Notes: a model not told the origin generated them from the sequence alone. A DNA stretch of 64,000 nt from G963422275 sp963422275 (GCA_963422275.1 OY729418.1:124001-188000), one strand, 5' to 3'; shown: positions 1 to 9,481, counted from the first letter of the stretch. A program made the numbers and translations.

Positions 1-539
1 TGGCAGGACTGAGCATACCCGTAGAACCTCGAAAGCGGACATTGTTCGCATTCGATTGCGCGCAAAGTCCGCAAGGCACCGCAACCGTCAACAAAGGCTG
101 CCTGCCGCTGATGATCGATCCTTCCGGTACTTTCTGCCGCCCGGAAGGCAAGTTCTTCCTTTCAGGCACCAAGCCTGAGGACGACCCTGCGGTGGATTGG
201 GACGACTTTGAACCGCGTCATGAGGAGTTCGACAGAGTTTGGATGCATCTTGCCGGGCGTTCGAAGAATTTCGAGGCAATCAAGCTGGTGAATTTCTGGG
301 CCGGCCACTACGCGTATAACACGTTGGACCAGAATGCCGTTGCCGGCCCACACCCCGAAGTCCGCAACTTCATTTTCGCCAACGGATTTTCAGGGCACGG
401 GCTCCAGCAAGCTCCGGCCATCGGGCGCGGCATCGCGGAATGGATTATCCATGGGGCTTTCAGATCGTTGGATCTTTCGTCGTTGACGTATGATAGAGTC
501 GTGCACAACGATCCTTTCGTGGAAAGGGCCGTGATATGA
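1..539 (+). CDS. FAD-dependent oxidoreductase, C-terminal part (5' end outside window)
   Basis: The reading frame is open from position 3, so the gene begins before the window and only about 178 C-terminal residues are seen. Residues such as VEPRKRTLFAFDC, followed by a DPSG...CRPEG stretch and the end pattern GFSGHGLQQAPAIGRGIAEWI, are typical of the C-terminal half of DAO-type FAD oxidoreductases (glycine oxidase or sarcosine dehydrogenase-like, FOXRED1-like). The GHG...P..G motif near the end normally contacts the FAD pyrophosphate. The substrate cannot be read from this piece. The frame ends cleanly with TGA and is followed directly by a LysR-type regulator remnant on the same strand. A TTG at 42 is an internal codon, not a start. 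Confidence 0.8.
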   Translation, partial: AGLSIPVEPRKRTLFAFDCAQSPQGTATVNKGCLPLMIDPSGTFCRPEGKFFLSGTKPEDDPAVDWDDFEPRHEEFDRVWMHLAGRSKNFEAIKLVNFWAGHYAYNTLDQNAVAGPHPEVRNFIFANGFSGHGLQQAPAIGRGIAEWIIHGAFRSLDLSSLTYDRVVHNDPFVERAVI

Positions 540-560
540 TTTCGCACCCCGGCCGCAACG

Positions 561-890
561 ATTAACAGGCGCATTAGACTTCCACCGCCAAACGCGCTGA
601 AGGCTTTCCACGCGGCGGTGCTGCCACGGCTTGAGCGTTTTTGCGAGACCGTGCCCAATTCCGATCTGTGCATGAACACGATGGCAGAGACTCCTGACTT
701 TTTACGGGACGACATAGACATTGCCGTGCAGTGGGGTTACGGTGATTGGGCCGATCTTGACGCCACTCTGCTGCTCAAAGATCACAAAATCATTTGCTGC
801 AACAAGGAGGTCTCTCGGCGAATAGACAAGCCTGAAGACATTCTTGATGAGACATTGCTCCATCCGGTGTCGACGACGGCGCCGAAATGA
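561..890 (+). pseudogene. GcvA-like LysR regulator remnant with internal deletion
   Basis: The frame first gives IRLPPPNALKAFHAAV, which matches the extreme N-terminus of GcvA-type LysR regulators just before the helix-turn-helix. It then jumps to DDIDIAVQWGYGDWADLD...LLKDHKIICC, which belongs to the effector-binding domain. The HTH and linker, some 100 residues or more, are missing, and the C-terminal half is lost after LLHP. The product cannot bind DNA in the normal way. Sequence after 890 is a homopolymeric C tract followed by an IS5-family terminal fragment, so transposon activity probably removed the rest. I am confident of the family and that it is broken. Confidence 0.65.
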
Positions 891-940
891 TGGTGGCGCC
901 AACGATGCTGCCCTCCTTCAGCAGCCCCCCCCCCCCGGAC

Positions 941-988
941 GGATGCGCCTTTGCACGCCCAAAATCAGGCTGCATTCAGAGGTTCCCT
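941..988. repeat. Solitary IS5-family terminal fragment
   Basis: The block ACGCCCAAAATCAGGCTGCA with its following CAGAGGTTCCCT is nearly identical to the right end of the IS5-like element at about 4085-4132. No transposase or partner terminus is next to this copy. It abuts the tail of a Phd-type antitoxin coding sequence, which suggests that an element landed in the antitoxin and was later deleted down to one end. Confidence 0.6.
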
Positions 989-1318
989 GGACGAAATCCT
1001 CGGCGACCTGGACGAGAACCGGGGCGACCGGTGATCCACCTCGACACGCCCTCCGCACTCGTGCATCTCTTGGTCGAAGATCGGCGGGTTTCGATGCCAG
1101 AGCTTGTCCCGTTGGCGCTCGCGCAAGCGTTGGGGATCTTTCCGGTCCCTGTCTGGTAGCAGACGCTCGATGCGCTGCATCTGGCGTCAGGCAAGCATCC
1201 GGTCGATCACGCTCCACCGGGCACGCTCGCCAGTCAAGACCGGCGAAACCACTGTCGCTCGCACTTTGGATATCCTTCTCTTCGAGCTGAAAGAGTCATG
1301 GACTGCATTGTTTCTTGA
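989..1318 (+). pseudogene. VapC-like PIN toxin remnant with antitoxin tail
   Basis: Positions 989-1033 read DEILGDLDENRGDR then stop, the usual acidic tail of a Phd/VapB-type antitoxin. Its TGA overlaps a GTG at 1031 that opens VIHLDTPSALVHLLVEDR, the first strand and helix of a PIN-domain ribonuclease with the first catalytic Asp. The frame meets TAG at 1157 and then continues in the same frame with LDALHLASG and LASQDRR, both typical of the PIN C-terminal half. Total coding length is about 95 codons against roughly 130 in the family, so there is an internal deletion as well as the stop. The toxin is dead and the antitoxin is reduced to its tail by the IS end at 941-988. Confidence 0.6.
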
Positions 1319-1932
1319 CGACCGAGTTTTTCATCGAATACCAATCTGCGTCTGTCACGCCAGCGCCAACCCGCTCCTGCGCAAGTGTATAATTTTGCGA
1401 TGCGAATTCCCTATCGGAAACGGTTGACACCGCTGGATCTCAAGTTTCAAATGCACCCTCGATGAAGACGGGTTGCGGGAGGTGCGGAGAGATGGCCTGC
1501 AGGGAGGATCAAAGGGCCTTTGCCGCTCGCGGCATCGCCGCGAACGACATTGGCGGGCTGAAAGCCCGGCTCGATGCCTCCGCCCTGGTGCTGGTCCGGA
1601 TTCATCGGCAACCGGAGATAATGGAGAATATTGCGACGATGATTTCCGTCATCGAGGATTGCGATTGTGTCCGAGGCATGATGAATCGGCTGCGCGAGAT
1701 CGAAGCGCCCGCAAACACCACCCTGACATCGACCGCCGCGAGGCCATCCCGCCGCCATTCATGCACGACGGCAGCGGAGCGGTGTGCGAATGAGACACGG
1801 GATCGCAACGACTCCCGATCGCCTTGCCCCATCCGCTGCTGCTCCAGGATGTCCCCCGGCGTTCAATGCATCGTCCAACCGTCCGAAAGGATCGCCTCGG
1901 AGGGAAGCCTGGACTCATGAGAAAAAAAGCCG
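1319..1932. other. Stretch without a supportable gene
   Basis: This region lies between the PIN remnant and the SprT-like gene. A plus-strand frame from about 1462 to 1770 gives helical-looking protein (ARLDASALVLVRIH, IEDCDCVRGMMNRLREIEAP) that could be the wreck of a small gene. I recognise no family, and the frame degenerates after 1740. Nothing else is visible. Confidence 0.3.
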
Positions 1933-2640
1933 ATGCGCGATAACACCGACGAAACCCTGCTCTCCATCGGATCCGCCGTCCGGTTCGCCCACAAAGGGGA
2001 GACAATTCACGGGCATCTCCTCGAGCGGCAGGGACGCCGGCGCTTCGCCAAGGTGATCGACACCGAGGAGCGCATCTGGAGAGTCCCCGAGCCGATATTG
2101 AAAGCCTCAGAGAGAGAGCGGCGCACCATCATGGTAACGCATCACGACGAGGCGCGCGCAGCTTGGCGCTTGGGCGACAAGGTGACGTTCCCGAATTCCG
2201 GGGGAGCGATGTGCGGCGAGATCGTGAAGCTCAACCCCAAGAAAGCGCGGGTGCGCTGCGGAAAAACCTGTTGGGACGTCCCCTACAGCCTGCTCCGACG
2301 GGCAGAAGGGGAGACCGGGCGGAATGGAGCGGAACGGCTGAACGCCATCGCCACCGAAGCCCGACAACTGATGGACGAGCATGGGCTCGCGGACTGGACC
2401 CTCGCCTTCGTCGAGTCCAGACGACGCCTCGGCGACTGCAATTTCAGGGAGCGCGTGATCCGAATCACCCGTGCTCATGCCTTGGATGACGACGACGCAC
2501 AGATCCGGGACACCGTGCTGCATGAGATCGCGCACGCGATCGCGGGTCCAGAGGCGGGCCATGGGCCACTATGGAAGGTGGCGGCTCGGCGTCTCGGCGC
2601 GACGCCGAGGGCTTGTGTCTGCAAGACCCGGGTCGATTGA
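1933..2640 (+). CDS. SprT-like zinc metallopeptidase domain protein
   Basis: This is a 235-residue protein whose C-terminal half is a SprT-like (zincin) domain. HEIAHAIAG at residues 197-205 supplies the HExxH zinc ligands and catalytic Glu, and His210 in EAGHGPLW is the likely third ligand. The N-terminal half has two short repeats that look like small beta-barrels (GSAVRFAHKGETIHGHLLERQGRR and GDKVTFPNSGGAMCGEIVKL), resembling SH3-like modules that often bind nucleic acid. SprT-type proteins of mobile elements are common but poorly characterised; some relatives act on DNA-protein crosslinks. The start is ATG at 1933 with only a weak A-rich ribosome-binding region. It is one of the few intact genes in the left part of the island. 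Confidence 0.75.
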   Translation: MRDNTDETLLSIGSAVRFAHKGETIHGHLLERQGRRRFAKVIDTEERIWRVPEPILKASERERRTIMVTHHDEARAAWRLGDKVTFPNSGGAMCGEIVKLNPKKARVRCGKTCWDVPYSLLRRAEGETGRNGAERLNAIATEARQLMDEHGLADWTLAFVESRRRLGDCNFRERVIRITRAHALDDDDAQIRDTVLHEIAHAIAGPEAGHGPLWKVAARRLGATPRACVCKTRVD

Positions 2641-3373
2641 GACATCGTTGCGGTGCAAACCGAACGCCCCTCCCTGATTCCTTCGCTGTCGGTGCACGGA
2701 AATTCGCTTCGGTTGGAGGCAATTGGAGAGCAGCACCTGGATTCTGCGGAGGACAGACGGCACGCGGCGCGGTTGCTGACCGCCTGTGCCAATATGCGGG
2801 CGTTTGCTCCAGCGTTCCTCGCCGACTGCTGGAAGCACGCGACAAGGCGGGCGCATGGTCAACGGCGGCGAGGAGATCCATGTCCCGCCGAACTGGCGCG
2901 AGAAGGTTAGCGGCGATCTCCTGCCCTTTCCCGCTTCCGGCCCGATGCTGACCAAGTTCGCAGCTGAATGTCTCGAACGTCGCTCGCCGCCATGGAAACC
3001 ATCCACAATGAAGGCGACCTTGAGCTAGCTCAAAAGCGCCATCCTGCCGGTCGCTCTCGTCATCGTTGCCCGCTCCGAGCGCGAGGAAAACTTGCTTGTT
3101 CACGGATTGGAGCGGCCAAGTTCGACCTCGTCGACCGGACTGTTTCAAATAAATCAGAAACCACTATGTTTCTTTACCTCCAGAACCCCCGCTTTATTCG
3201 GAGTGACGCGATATTGTGATGGCGGACACAACCCAGCGCAGCTTGTTGAGCGAGGGTGGAAAGGGTGCGACCGCACACCGGCCGTCGAAGCTCGAGCTCA
3301 GATACTGCACTTCCGCCGATCTTGTCGGCGGCAAAGAGGCTGCACGCCAAGTTCACTTGAGACGGATATAAAG
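2641..3373. other. Stretch without a recognised gene
   Basis: The region lies between the SprT-like gene and an IS5 element. The plus-strand frame 2653-2910 (85 codons from GTG) contains EDRRHAARLLTACANMRAF, which looks like real but eroded protein. A later GTG at 3218 opens about 50 codons ending at 3370. I recognise neither and would not call them genes without comparative data. Confidence 0.3.
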
Positions 3374-4132
3374 CTAGGGAATCTCTGATTTTTTTGCGGT
3401 GATTTTGACTGCGGGAATTGCTGTTCCCAGCTGTACCGGTCGGTTTCCCGCGATCCGGAAGCCCCAAATGCGCGTTTTCGGGGCTGAACCGCCACCGTTT
3501 CAGCCCCCGCAGGACCGGTCCGGCAAATTCCAGACACTCTTCTCCCCTGTCACGACAAGTGCGGCTGGGCAATCATCAGGTTCGAGAATCCCAAAAGCGG
3601 CACAAGCCTCTGCACGTTCCTCTCCAGCACCCGGCAGCGAACCTTGTCATAGCAGAACACCCGCTTCCCCATCCCGCGATACCCGGCATCAGTCCAGATC
3701 CGTTCCTCCTCGCCGTGCGGAAGCCGACCCGAAGGCGTCAGGTCGGTGCCGATGCGCGGCTTCATCCCGAAATGCCGCCGGTTCCCCTTCCTCGTCCGGT
3801 GTATCTCCAGATCGCCGGATTGCAGAACAGCTGCACGCAGTGCATGCGCAGCATCGCCAGCAGCGAATGCGGCTGTCGCCCCTTGCCGCCGCCCTTCGGA
3901 CACGCCGGCGCAATGCGAGCCTCCAGGCGCTCCTAGGGGATCAGGCCGTCCATCCGCTCCGGAAAAGATGTCGCGGCGCGTCTTGCCGTCCTGTTCAAGG
4001 CTGGCAAAGGTCAATTGCCGAAGGCGCTGCATGCCGTGATCCCCCAAAAGAAAGCTGTGGCGCAAGACAGCGGGCGCGCACCGGATGCGCAATGCCACGC
4101 CCAAAATCAGGCTGCATTCAGAGGTTCCCTAG
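3374..4132. mobile_element. Degenerate IS5-family insertion sequence
   Basis: Terminal inverted repeats are visible: CTAGGGAATCTCTGA at the left end and its near-complement TCAGAGGTTCCCTAG at the right. Both ends are flanked by CTAG, which fits the YTAR target preference of many IS5 relatives. The enclosed length of about 760 bp is shorter than an intact element (roughly 850-1200 bp), in line with deletions in the transposase. A second copy of the right end lies at 941-988, and a diverged internal fragment lies at 17012-17158. Confidence 0.75.
3550..4104 (-). pseudogene. IS5-family transposase, frameshifted and deleted
   Basis: The minus strand carries recognisable pieces of an IS5-type transposase split over frames. 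LRQLTFASLEQDGKTRR is the N-terminus. In another frame a LLAMLRMHC-type piece precedes the central DDE region. The C-terminus ends with DAGYRGMGKR and LLGFSNLMIAQ. The middle of the catalytic domain, including most of the DDE residues, is missing. It cannot be active. Confidence 0.65.
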
Positions 4133-4200
4133 CCCACCAACTGAAAGGATGCAGGTTTGTTCAAATCAGCAAAACCGCAAGCACTGGGGCACTGGCAGAG

Positions 4201-4803
4201 TCAGCCAGCGTTGCCGTTGCTCTCGACAAATCTCAGCAAGGGGGCAAAGTCGCCTGCATCGGCAGAGCGCAAGGCCGAGATATAGGCTTCACGTCTGGCG
4301 TTATCGGCCTGAAGGTCAAAACCGCTCGCCCATTCGACCGGCGGGTGGTCGAAGCAATCCGACAGATAGATGTCGGTGGCGATCCGCGCGTGCCGTCCAT
4401 TGCCGTTCGGAAAAGGGTGGATTTGCACCATGCGATAATGAAACCGTGCGCCCGCTTCAAGCGGATCGAAGGTGTCGTTCTCAGCCCAAAAGCGCGCATC
4501 GTCCAGAAGGATGCGCAGTTGCATGCCAATCTGAAACGGCTCGATGCCGATGTTCTTTTCGCGCAGACGATAGGTTCCGGCCCAATCCCAGACCTCGCCG
4601 AACAGGCGCTTGTGCAGCGTGCGCACGAAGTCGTCAGCGAGAATATCGCCGCGGCGTCGGCGTGACAGCCATCGCAGACCTTCGGTGATGTTGGCCTGCT
4701 CCAACTCGTCCAACTCACCGCGCGTTGTGATGTGATCGAATTTCAGGCCGTTGATTTCATCGGGATCAAGCGGGGTTGCGCCTTCGGGTTCTGCAAGCTT
4801 CAT
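4201..4803 (-). CDS. Mobile mystery protein B, Fic-domain protein
   Basis: A 200-residue Fic-family protein with the complete catalytic motif HPFPNGNGRH at residues 129-138. The His acts as base and the acidic position is occupied by Asn, as in some of this subgroup. Fic proteins transfer AMP or another nucleotide moiety to target proteins. The arrangement matches the mobile mystery A/B pair, in which B is the Fic partner. Its ATG at 4803 overlaps the stop of the upstream HTH gene as ATGA, so the two are translationally coupled. By analogy with HTH-Fic pairs it may be the toxin and the upstream protein its regulator or antitoxin; that is inference. The gene appears intact. Confidence 0.85.
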   Translation of the reverse strand: MKLAEPEGATPLDPDEINGLKFDHITTRGELDELEQANITEGLRWLSRRRRGDILADDFVRTLHKRLFGEVWDWAGTYRLREKNIGIEPFQIGMQLRILLDDARFWAENDTFDPLEAGARFHYRMVQIHPFPNGNGRHARIATDIYLSDCFDHPPVEWASGFDLQADNARREAYISALRSADAGDFAPLLRFVESNGNAG

Positions 4804-5267
4804 GACGTCTCCCAGAAGTCCGAGGGGCGTTCACGAAGAAGCTGGTCGGCCAGGCGGTCGATCTCCTCCCGCATCCGTTCAGCGGAAAGCGATTGCTTTT
4901 CCAAGGCCATATGCGCGCTTGCCCGCCGCACGACGGCCTCGGCCTTGGCGCGAGCCTGGTCGCGCAGGATGTCTTCGATCTGGCCATCGGGCACGATGGC
5001 ATAGACGAATTTGCCGCCCATCGCCTCGGCCAGGCGTTCCATATGGCCGAGCGTGACGCCACCGCCACGCTCTTTGCGTTCGGCCTGATAGATTGCCGGT
5101 TTGGTGACACCCAAGCGCTTGGCAAGCTCGGGCGCGGACATGCCCAGCGCTTTGCGCATGGTGCTGATCCAGCCCTCGCGCGGCGCTTTGAGGCCGGCAA
5201 CCTGGCTTGCGGCACTGTTCAGTGCGCGGGCATATTGTCTCCTGGCTGTGTCCTTGACGCTGCTCAT
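4800..5267 (-). CDS. Mobile mystery protein A, XRE-type HTH regulator
   Basis: The product has 155 residues if started at ATG 5267, which has GGAAAG about ten bases upstream. A TTG at 5294 would add nine residues but has no Shine-Dalgarno. An XRE helix-turn-helix lies near residues 43-70 (GMSAPELAKRLGVTKPAIYQAER). The C-terminal half is charged and helical. It is the first gene of the A/B pair and probably autoregulates the pair and modulates the Fic partner. The upstream region is AT-rich and divergent from nothing, so the promoter should lie at 5270-5330. Confidence 0.8.
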   Translation of the reverse strand: MSSVKDTARRQYARALNSAASQVAGLKAPREGWISTMRKALGMSAPELAKRLGVTKPAIYQAERKERGGGVTLGHMERLAEAMGGKFVYAIVPDGQIEDILRDQARAKAEAVVRRASAHMALEKQSLSAERMREEIDRLADQLLRERPSDFWETS

Positions 5268-5495
5268 GGGTGTCTTTCCACACTCTTTATCCAATAAAGA
5301 TCGTATATCAATTATCCGTAAATGTCAAAAAGAGCATTTACAGATGCTCTGTTTTCCTCTTGCAGAGTATCCATTGACTGTCTTGTGTGCCACATCGATC
5401 TTGGTGCAAGCAAAAGGTCGAGGATACGGCACATCTGAATGGTCTGCATCAGACCGATTGCGGCCAAGCCTGATGGGCTTGGCCTCGATTTTTTA

Positions 5496-6263
5496 TCACG
5501 CCACGGCCTGTCGCGGCTCTTCCTCAACGACCGGCTGCAAACCCTGCAGGAAATCTGCCGCGCGCTTATCGTCTTTCAAGACCTTGAGCCAGCCTTGAAT
5601 GCAAGCGGCGTGATCTTCGCCAGGCTCCGGCGTCAGAGCCAAATCGGCACAAAGGAATGCCGCGCCAAGCTCGTGCGCCAAGGTTGCATAACAGGCCTCG
5701 GGACTGTGAAAGGCCTCAAAGTGGGGCATCTGCACATGATCGCTGCCACCGCAATAGAAGGCGCGATTGCCACCATGGCGAACATCAGCACCGCTGGCCG
5801 CAAAGAATGCCTCCGCATGTTCGATCCGCTCGGCGAGATCAATCACGGGACCGGGCTTGGCATGGAAATGTTCGGGCAGTCCTTCGATCTGCTCCACGTT
5901 GAACAATCCCTTCAGGAAAGGGATCGTACGCTCTTCCTCGCTGCCGTCGTCCTGCTCCTCGGTCGTGGTGATGGTGTTGGCACAAACCACCAGATTGCCG
6001 CGCTCGCCCTTGCGAACATGCGCGCCGCATTCCTTGGCTTGGCGACAGGTCATCCAGAACGGCGAAAGATAGCCACCCTCAATGGCTGCGCCCCCATGGC
6101 ATCAGCACATTGATGCCGCTATAGGGCATCCGTCATGACGCAGCGGTTTGATTGTCCGCCCGTCCATGTTTTCCGATGACCAAGGCTTGAGCCAAGTCAG
6201 CTCGCCTTGCTCCAAATTGGGAACAATCTTGTCAGTCACTTTTTGATAAACATCTTGTTTCAT
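5496..6263 (-). pseudogene. ArdC-like antirestriction protein, broken
   Basis: ATG at 6263, with AAAGGAAAA just upstream, opens MKQDVYQKVTDKIVPNLEQG and a W-L-K-PW segment typical of the ArdC ssDNA-binding N-terminus. The frame is lost around 6120 and again near 6090, where GINVLMPWG is followed by a stop. The remainder continues in another frame with TITTTEEQDD, GLPEHFHAKP and the ATLAHELGAAFLCADLAL metallopeptidase region. Several internal segments are deleted, including near the usual zinc site and before AADFLQGLQP. ArdC proteins protect incoming plasmids from host restriction, so this marks a former conjugative element. Confidence 0.75.
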
Positions 6264-6698
6264 TGGCTTTTCCTTTCATGGATCAGTCGGTTGCGCATGC
6301 AACCGGACCAGGCCCGCGCCAATGAGCAGGGGGAGACCGTCAAGTCCGTTGCCAGCGGAGGGGATCACCCGTCCTGCACAAACAAGGTGCGGAAGGACGG
6401 AGAGACCGCTGGCTGCGCCCGCAGCACATGTGAAGGGCTTGGTCTTGACGGAGGACGGGGCCGCAGGCCCCCAAACAGGAAAAAACAGTCAGCCCTTCAG
6501 GGCTGGCCAATCACGCGCAAGGAATGGAAGCCGAATGGCCGAGACGACAGGCTCGGTTCACGACAGCCCAGCCTGAAAGGGTGCGCAAAATCTGTGAATT
6601 AGAAAGGCTCAATTCGCGAATCGCAGGCATGTTCTGGCGCTGGCGGCTGCGAGGCATGCTCTTGGCGATGGATGCCTGCAGAGGACAACGAGATGGAA
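6264..6698. other. Stretch without a supportable gene
   Basis: No frame here gives recognisable protein. The sequence lies upstream of the ardC remnant and ends where an integrase tail begins. It probably contains the old ardC promoter next to 6264-6300. Confidence 0.3.
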
Positions 6699-6889
6699 CC
6701 ACGCGCGACCTCATGCTGCCGTCGACGCTGACCAAGCGGCTGATCAACCACGCCCGGCCCAACGACGTGACCGAGGGCTACGCCGCCGACTAGACCCTGG
6801 CCCAGCTCCGCGAGCCGGCGCAGCGCATCGCCGACAAGATCGACGCGCTGATGGGCGGAGAAGAACATCTCAAGAGCGTCGCTGCGTAG
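6699..6889 (+). pseudogene. Tyrosine-type integrase C-terminal tail
   Basis: The frame gives LTKRLINHARPNDVTEGYAAD, a TAG at 6791, then TLAQLREPAQRIADKIDALM. This matches the extreme C-terminus of alphaproteobacterial phage-type integrases, including the region of the catalytic Tyr (VTEGYA). The stop stands where relatives have Trp, so a single TGG to TAG change fits. Everything upstream of the tail is missing. It marks one scar of an integrated element. Confidence 0.65.
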
Positions 6890-6985
6890 GCCGTCCGATT
6901 CGGGCGTGCAACAGCCGTCACCCTGGCTCGTTGTCGGCTCGCCGTTCAGCCGGCCGCTCGTGAGCCTCTCGACCGCGCCTCTCCT

Positions 6986-7034
6986 TGTCCGAAGATTGCA
7001 GTATTTTTCGGATACTCATTGCAATGTCCGAAGA
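6986..7034. promoter_or_regulatory. Repeated TGTCCGAAGA motifs upstream of AbiE-like pair
   Basis: TGTCCGAAGA occurs at 6986-6995 and again at 7025-7034. The complement of its core, TTCGGA, lies between them at 7008-7013, giving an inverted arrangement over the probable promoter. AbiEi antitoxins are known to repress their own promoter by binding repeats, so this is a plausible operator. No binding evidence exists in the sequence itself. Confidence 0.4.
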
Positions 7035-7052
7035 ATGTGCCATGTTTGAGAC

Positions 7053-7721
7053 ATGATGACCTTGGCGCAAGACATCAGCCTTCGCTCCCGGCTGCTCGCC
7101 CGGGTCGCGGCCCGCCCGGACGAGGTCTGGACGCCGGGCGATTTTGCCGACCTCGGTAACCGCGCCGCGGTCGACAAGACCCTGCAGCGCCTCGTCGCCG
7201 CGGGCGATCTGCGCCGCATCGATCGGGGCCTCTACGATCAGCCGTGCAAGAACGGGCTGACCGGCCGCGAGGTCGTACCCGACTATCGCGCCGTCATCCG
7301 CGCCGTCGCCCGCCGCGATCGGGCGCGCATCCTCGTTGACGGCATGACCGCCGCCAACGATCTCGGTCTCACCACCGCCGTGCCGGCACGCATCGAGGTG
7401 CTGACCGATGCGCGGCTGAAGCCAATCCGGATCGGCAGTCAGGAAATCCGCTTCAGGCTTGCCGCGCCGAGCCGCCTCCATTGGGCCGGCCGGCCCGCCA
7501 TGCGCGTCGTCCAGGCGTTGCACTGGATGCAGGACATGCTGTCCCGGGACAGCGAACGCCGGCGTGTCCGGGCGGTGTTGTGCCGCCTGCTCGCGGACCC
7601 CCGGCACGGGCAGGCGATCCGCGACGACCTGCGCGCCGGTCTCTCCGCCCTGCCGATCTGGATGCAGGAGTTTCTGCGCGGGTTGCTCGGCTCCGCCGAC
7701 GCGGACGAGGTGCCGCAATGA
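7053..7721 (+). CDS. AbiEi-like antitoxin (DUF6088 family), first copy
   Basis: 222 residues with an N-terminal winged-helix region (DFADLGNRAAVDKTLQRLVAAGDLRRIDRGLYD) at about residues 25-65, followed by the conserved region ILVDGMTAANDLGLTT and a C-terminal helical part. This is the layout of AbiEi/DUF6088 antitoxins, which repress the operon and counter a nucleotidyltransferase toxin. The stop overlaps the start of the next gene by four bases (7718-7721), so the two were translationally coupled. The coding sequence is intact although its partner is truncated. Confidence 0.8.
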   Translation: MMTLAQDISLRSRLLARVAARPDEVWTPGDFADLGNRAAVDKTLQRLVAAGDLRRIDRGLYDQPCKNGLTGREVVPDYRAVIRAVARRDRARILVDGMTAANDLGLTTAVPARIEVLTDARLKPIRIGSQEIRFRLAAPSRLHWAGRPAMRVVQALHWMQDMLSRDSERRRVRAVLCRLLADPRHGQAIRDDLRAGLSALPIWMQEFLRGLLGSADADEVPQ

Positions 7722-9481
7722 CGACCGCCGCCTACAGGCAGGTCATCGCCGCGCCCCTGCGGGACCGGCTCGACCTGTTTCTCGCGGCCGCCAACCGGCT
7801 CGGCGCCCCGGTCGGCAATATCGAAAAGGACTTCTGGGTCTGCTGGACGCTGAATGCGCTCTATCGTGAGCGGCCCGCCGGAGGGCCTCGCCTCCTCTTC
7901 AAGGGTGGCACGTCGCTGTCGAAGGCCCATGGCCTGATCCAGCGCTTTTCCGAGGACATCGACATCACCGTATTCCGGGACGACCTCGACCAGCCGGCGT
8001 CGGTCGAGGAACTGGCGGGCCTGTCGAACAGGAAATGCCGGGCCAGGCTCGACGCGATCCGGGATGCCTGCCGAGCCTACATCACCGGTCCGCTCCGGGA
8101 GTTTCTCGGTGCGCAACTCGCCGATGACACCGGCGGTGCCGGGCGTGTCGAGATCGACGGAGCCGGCCCGGACGGTCAGACCTTGCTCGTCCGATATCCC
8201 GAGGTCGAACCGAGTGACGGTGTCTATGTGCGACCGACCGTCCGGATCGAATCCGGCGCAAAGTCGGCTCTCGATCCCAGCCGTTCCATGGCGATCCAAC
8301 CCTACATCGGCCAGGAAGCCGCAGGGATCGACCTGACGGTCGGCGGCGTGACCACCATCAAAGCCACCCGCACCTTCTGGGACAAGGTCGTGATCGCCCA
8401 TGGTCTGCGCCGCTGGTACGAACGGCGCGGCGTCCTGCGACAGGAGGGACAGCGCGTGTCGCGGCACTACTACGACCTGCATTGCCTGATCCACTCGCCG
8501 GTCGGCAAAGCCGCAGTTGCGGACCACGGTCTCGGCGTCGACTGCGTGCAACACGCCCGCATGTTCTTCGACCGGTCCGACTACGATCTCGCCTCCGCCA
8601 CCTTGGGCACGTTCGCGGTCGCGCCGACCGGCGCGATGGTCGACGCCCTCGGCCGCGAGACCTCACGCAATCTCGACCCGCAGTTCCACACCCATTCGGT
8701 GATCGCTAACATGGTGCAGGGCGCAGACGGCAAGTGGCGCACCATGGCCAACGAGAAGCTGTACGGCTCGAAGATGCTGATCGGCGCGCTCTACCGCAGC
8801 GAGCTGGTGCGGGAGATGGCGAAGCTCGGCTATCGCCTGGAGAAGACCCATGCCGACGGGCGGTTCGAGATTGCCGGCGTGTCTCGGCAGGTAATCGAGG
8901 CGTTCTCGACGCGGCGGGCGGAGATCGAGGCGGCGATGGAAGGGTGCGGGCTGGGGACGCCGGCGGACAACCAGCGGCTGACGCAGCACGCGGCGCTGAT
9001 GACCCGGGCGACCAGGCGCGACGTGGACCGCACAGAACTCCAGGAGATATGGCAGCATCAGGCTGCGGAACCCGGCTTCGACGCGAAGGCGGTTACAGCG
9101 GACGCGATGGAACGGAGCCACGAGGCGGGAAAGGAGGACGGGGTGCCGGGCCGCCAAGCGGACCTGTTCGATTTCGCCCCGCGGTCCCCGGCAGCCGAAG
9201 CGGTGACCTGGGCGGTGGAACACCTGTCCGAGCGCGAGGTGGTGTTCGCGAAGACCGACCTGCTCGCTGCGGCGCTTTCATGGAAACCGGGATCGATGGC
9301 CATCGGCGAGGCCGAGGCCGCGGTGGCGCGGCTGGAGAAGGCCGGGACGCTGCATCCCTGCGGCCTGCCGCTGCCGGGCGAGTCGCTCACCACCGAGCCT
9401 GGAACTGCCGGAGTGCCGCGAGGTGGCCCCAGCCCCAACGCTTGCGCACCTGCTCGAACTCGACGTGCAGGTCGTCCATGA
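7718..9481 (+). pseudogene. Chimera: AbiEii-like toxin fused in frame to a MobF relaxase fragment
   Basis: Residues 1-312 (7718 to about 8653) are an AbiEii-like nucleotidyltransferase. FKGGTSLSK and FSEDIDIT give the G-S...DxD active-site pattern, and TFWDKVVIAHGL and SRHYYDLHCLI follow. The toxin stops just short of its last 25 residues or so. The frame continues without interruption at about 8654 into the middle of a MobF relaxase: ETSRNLDPQFHTHSVIANMVQG, NEKLYGSKMLIGALYRSEL, then FEIAGVSRQVIEAFS. The relaxase piece ends near 9400, where it meets the 3' end of a convergent methyltransferase remnant. The 587-codon frame has no stop, so a chimeric protein could be made. It is almost certainly a recombination product, because each half is incomplete. 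Confidence 0.75.

Noticed and set aside
900..950. The C-rich run at 926-938 as a functional element
   Set aside because: It is a simple homopolymer at a recombination junction, prone to sequencing error, with no associated motif.
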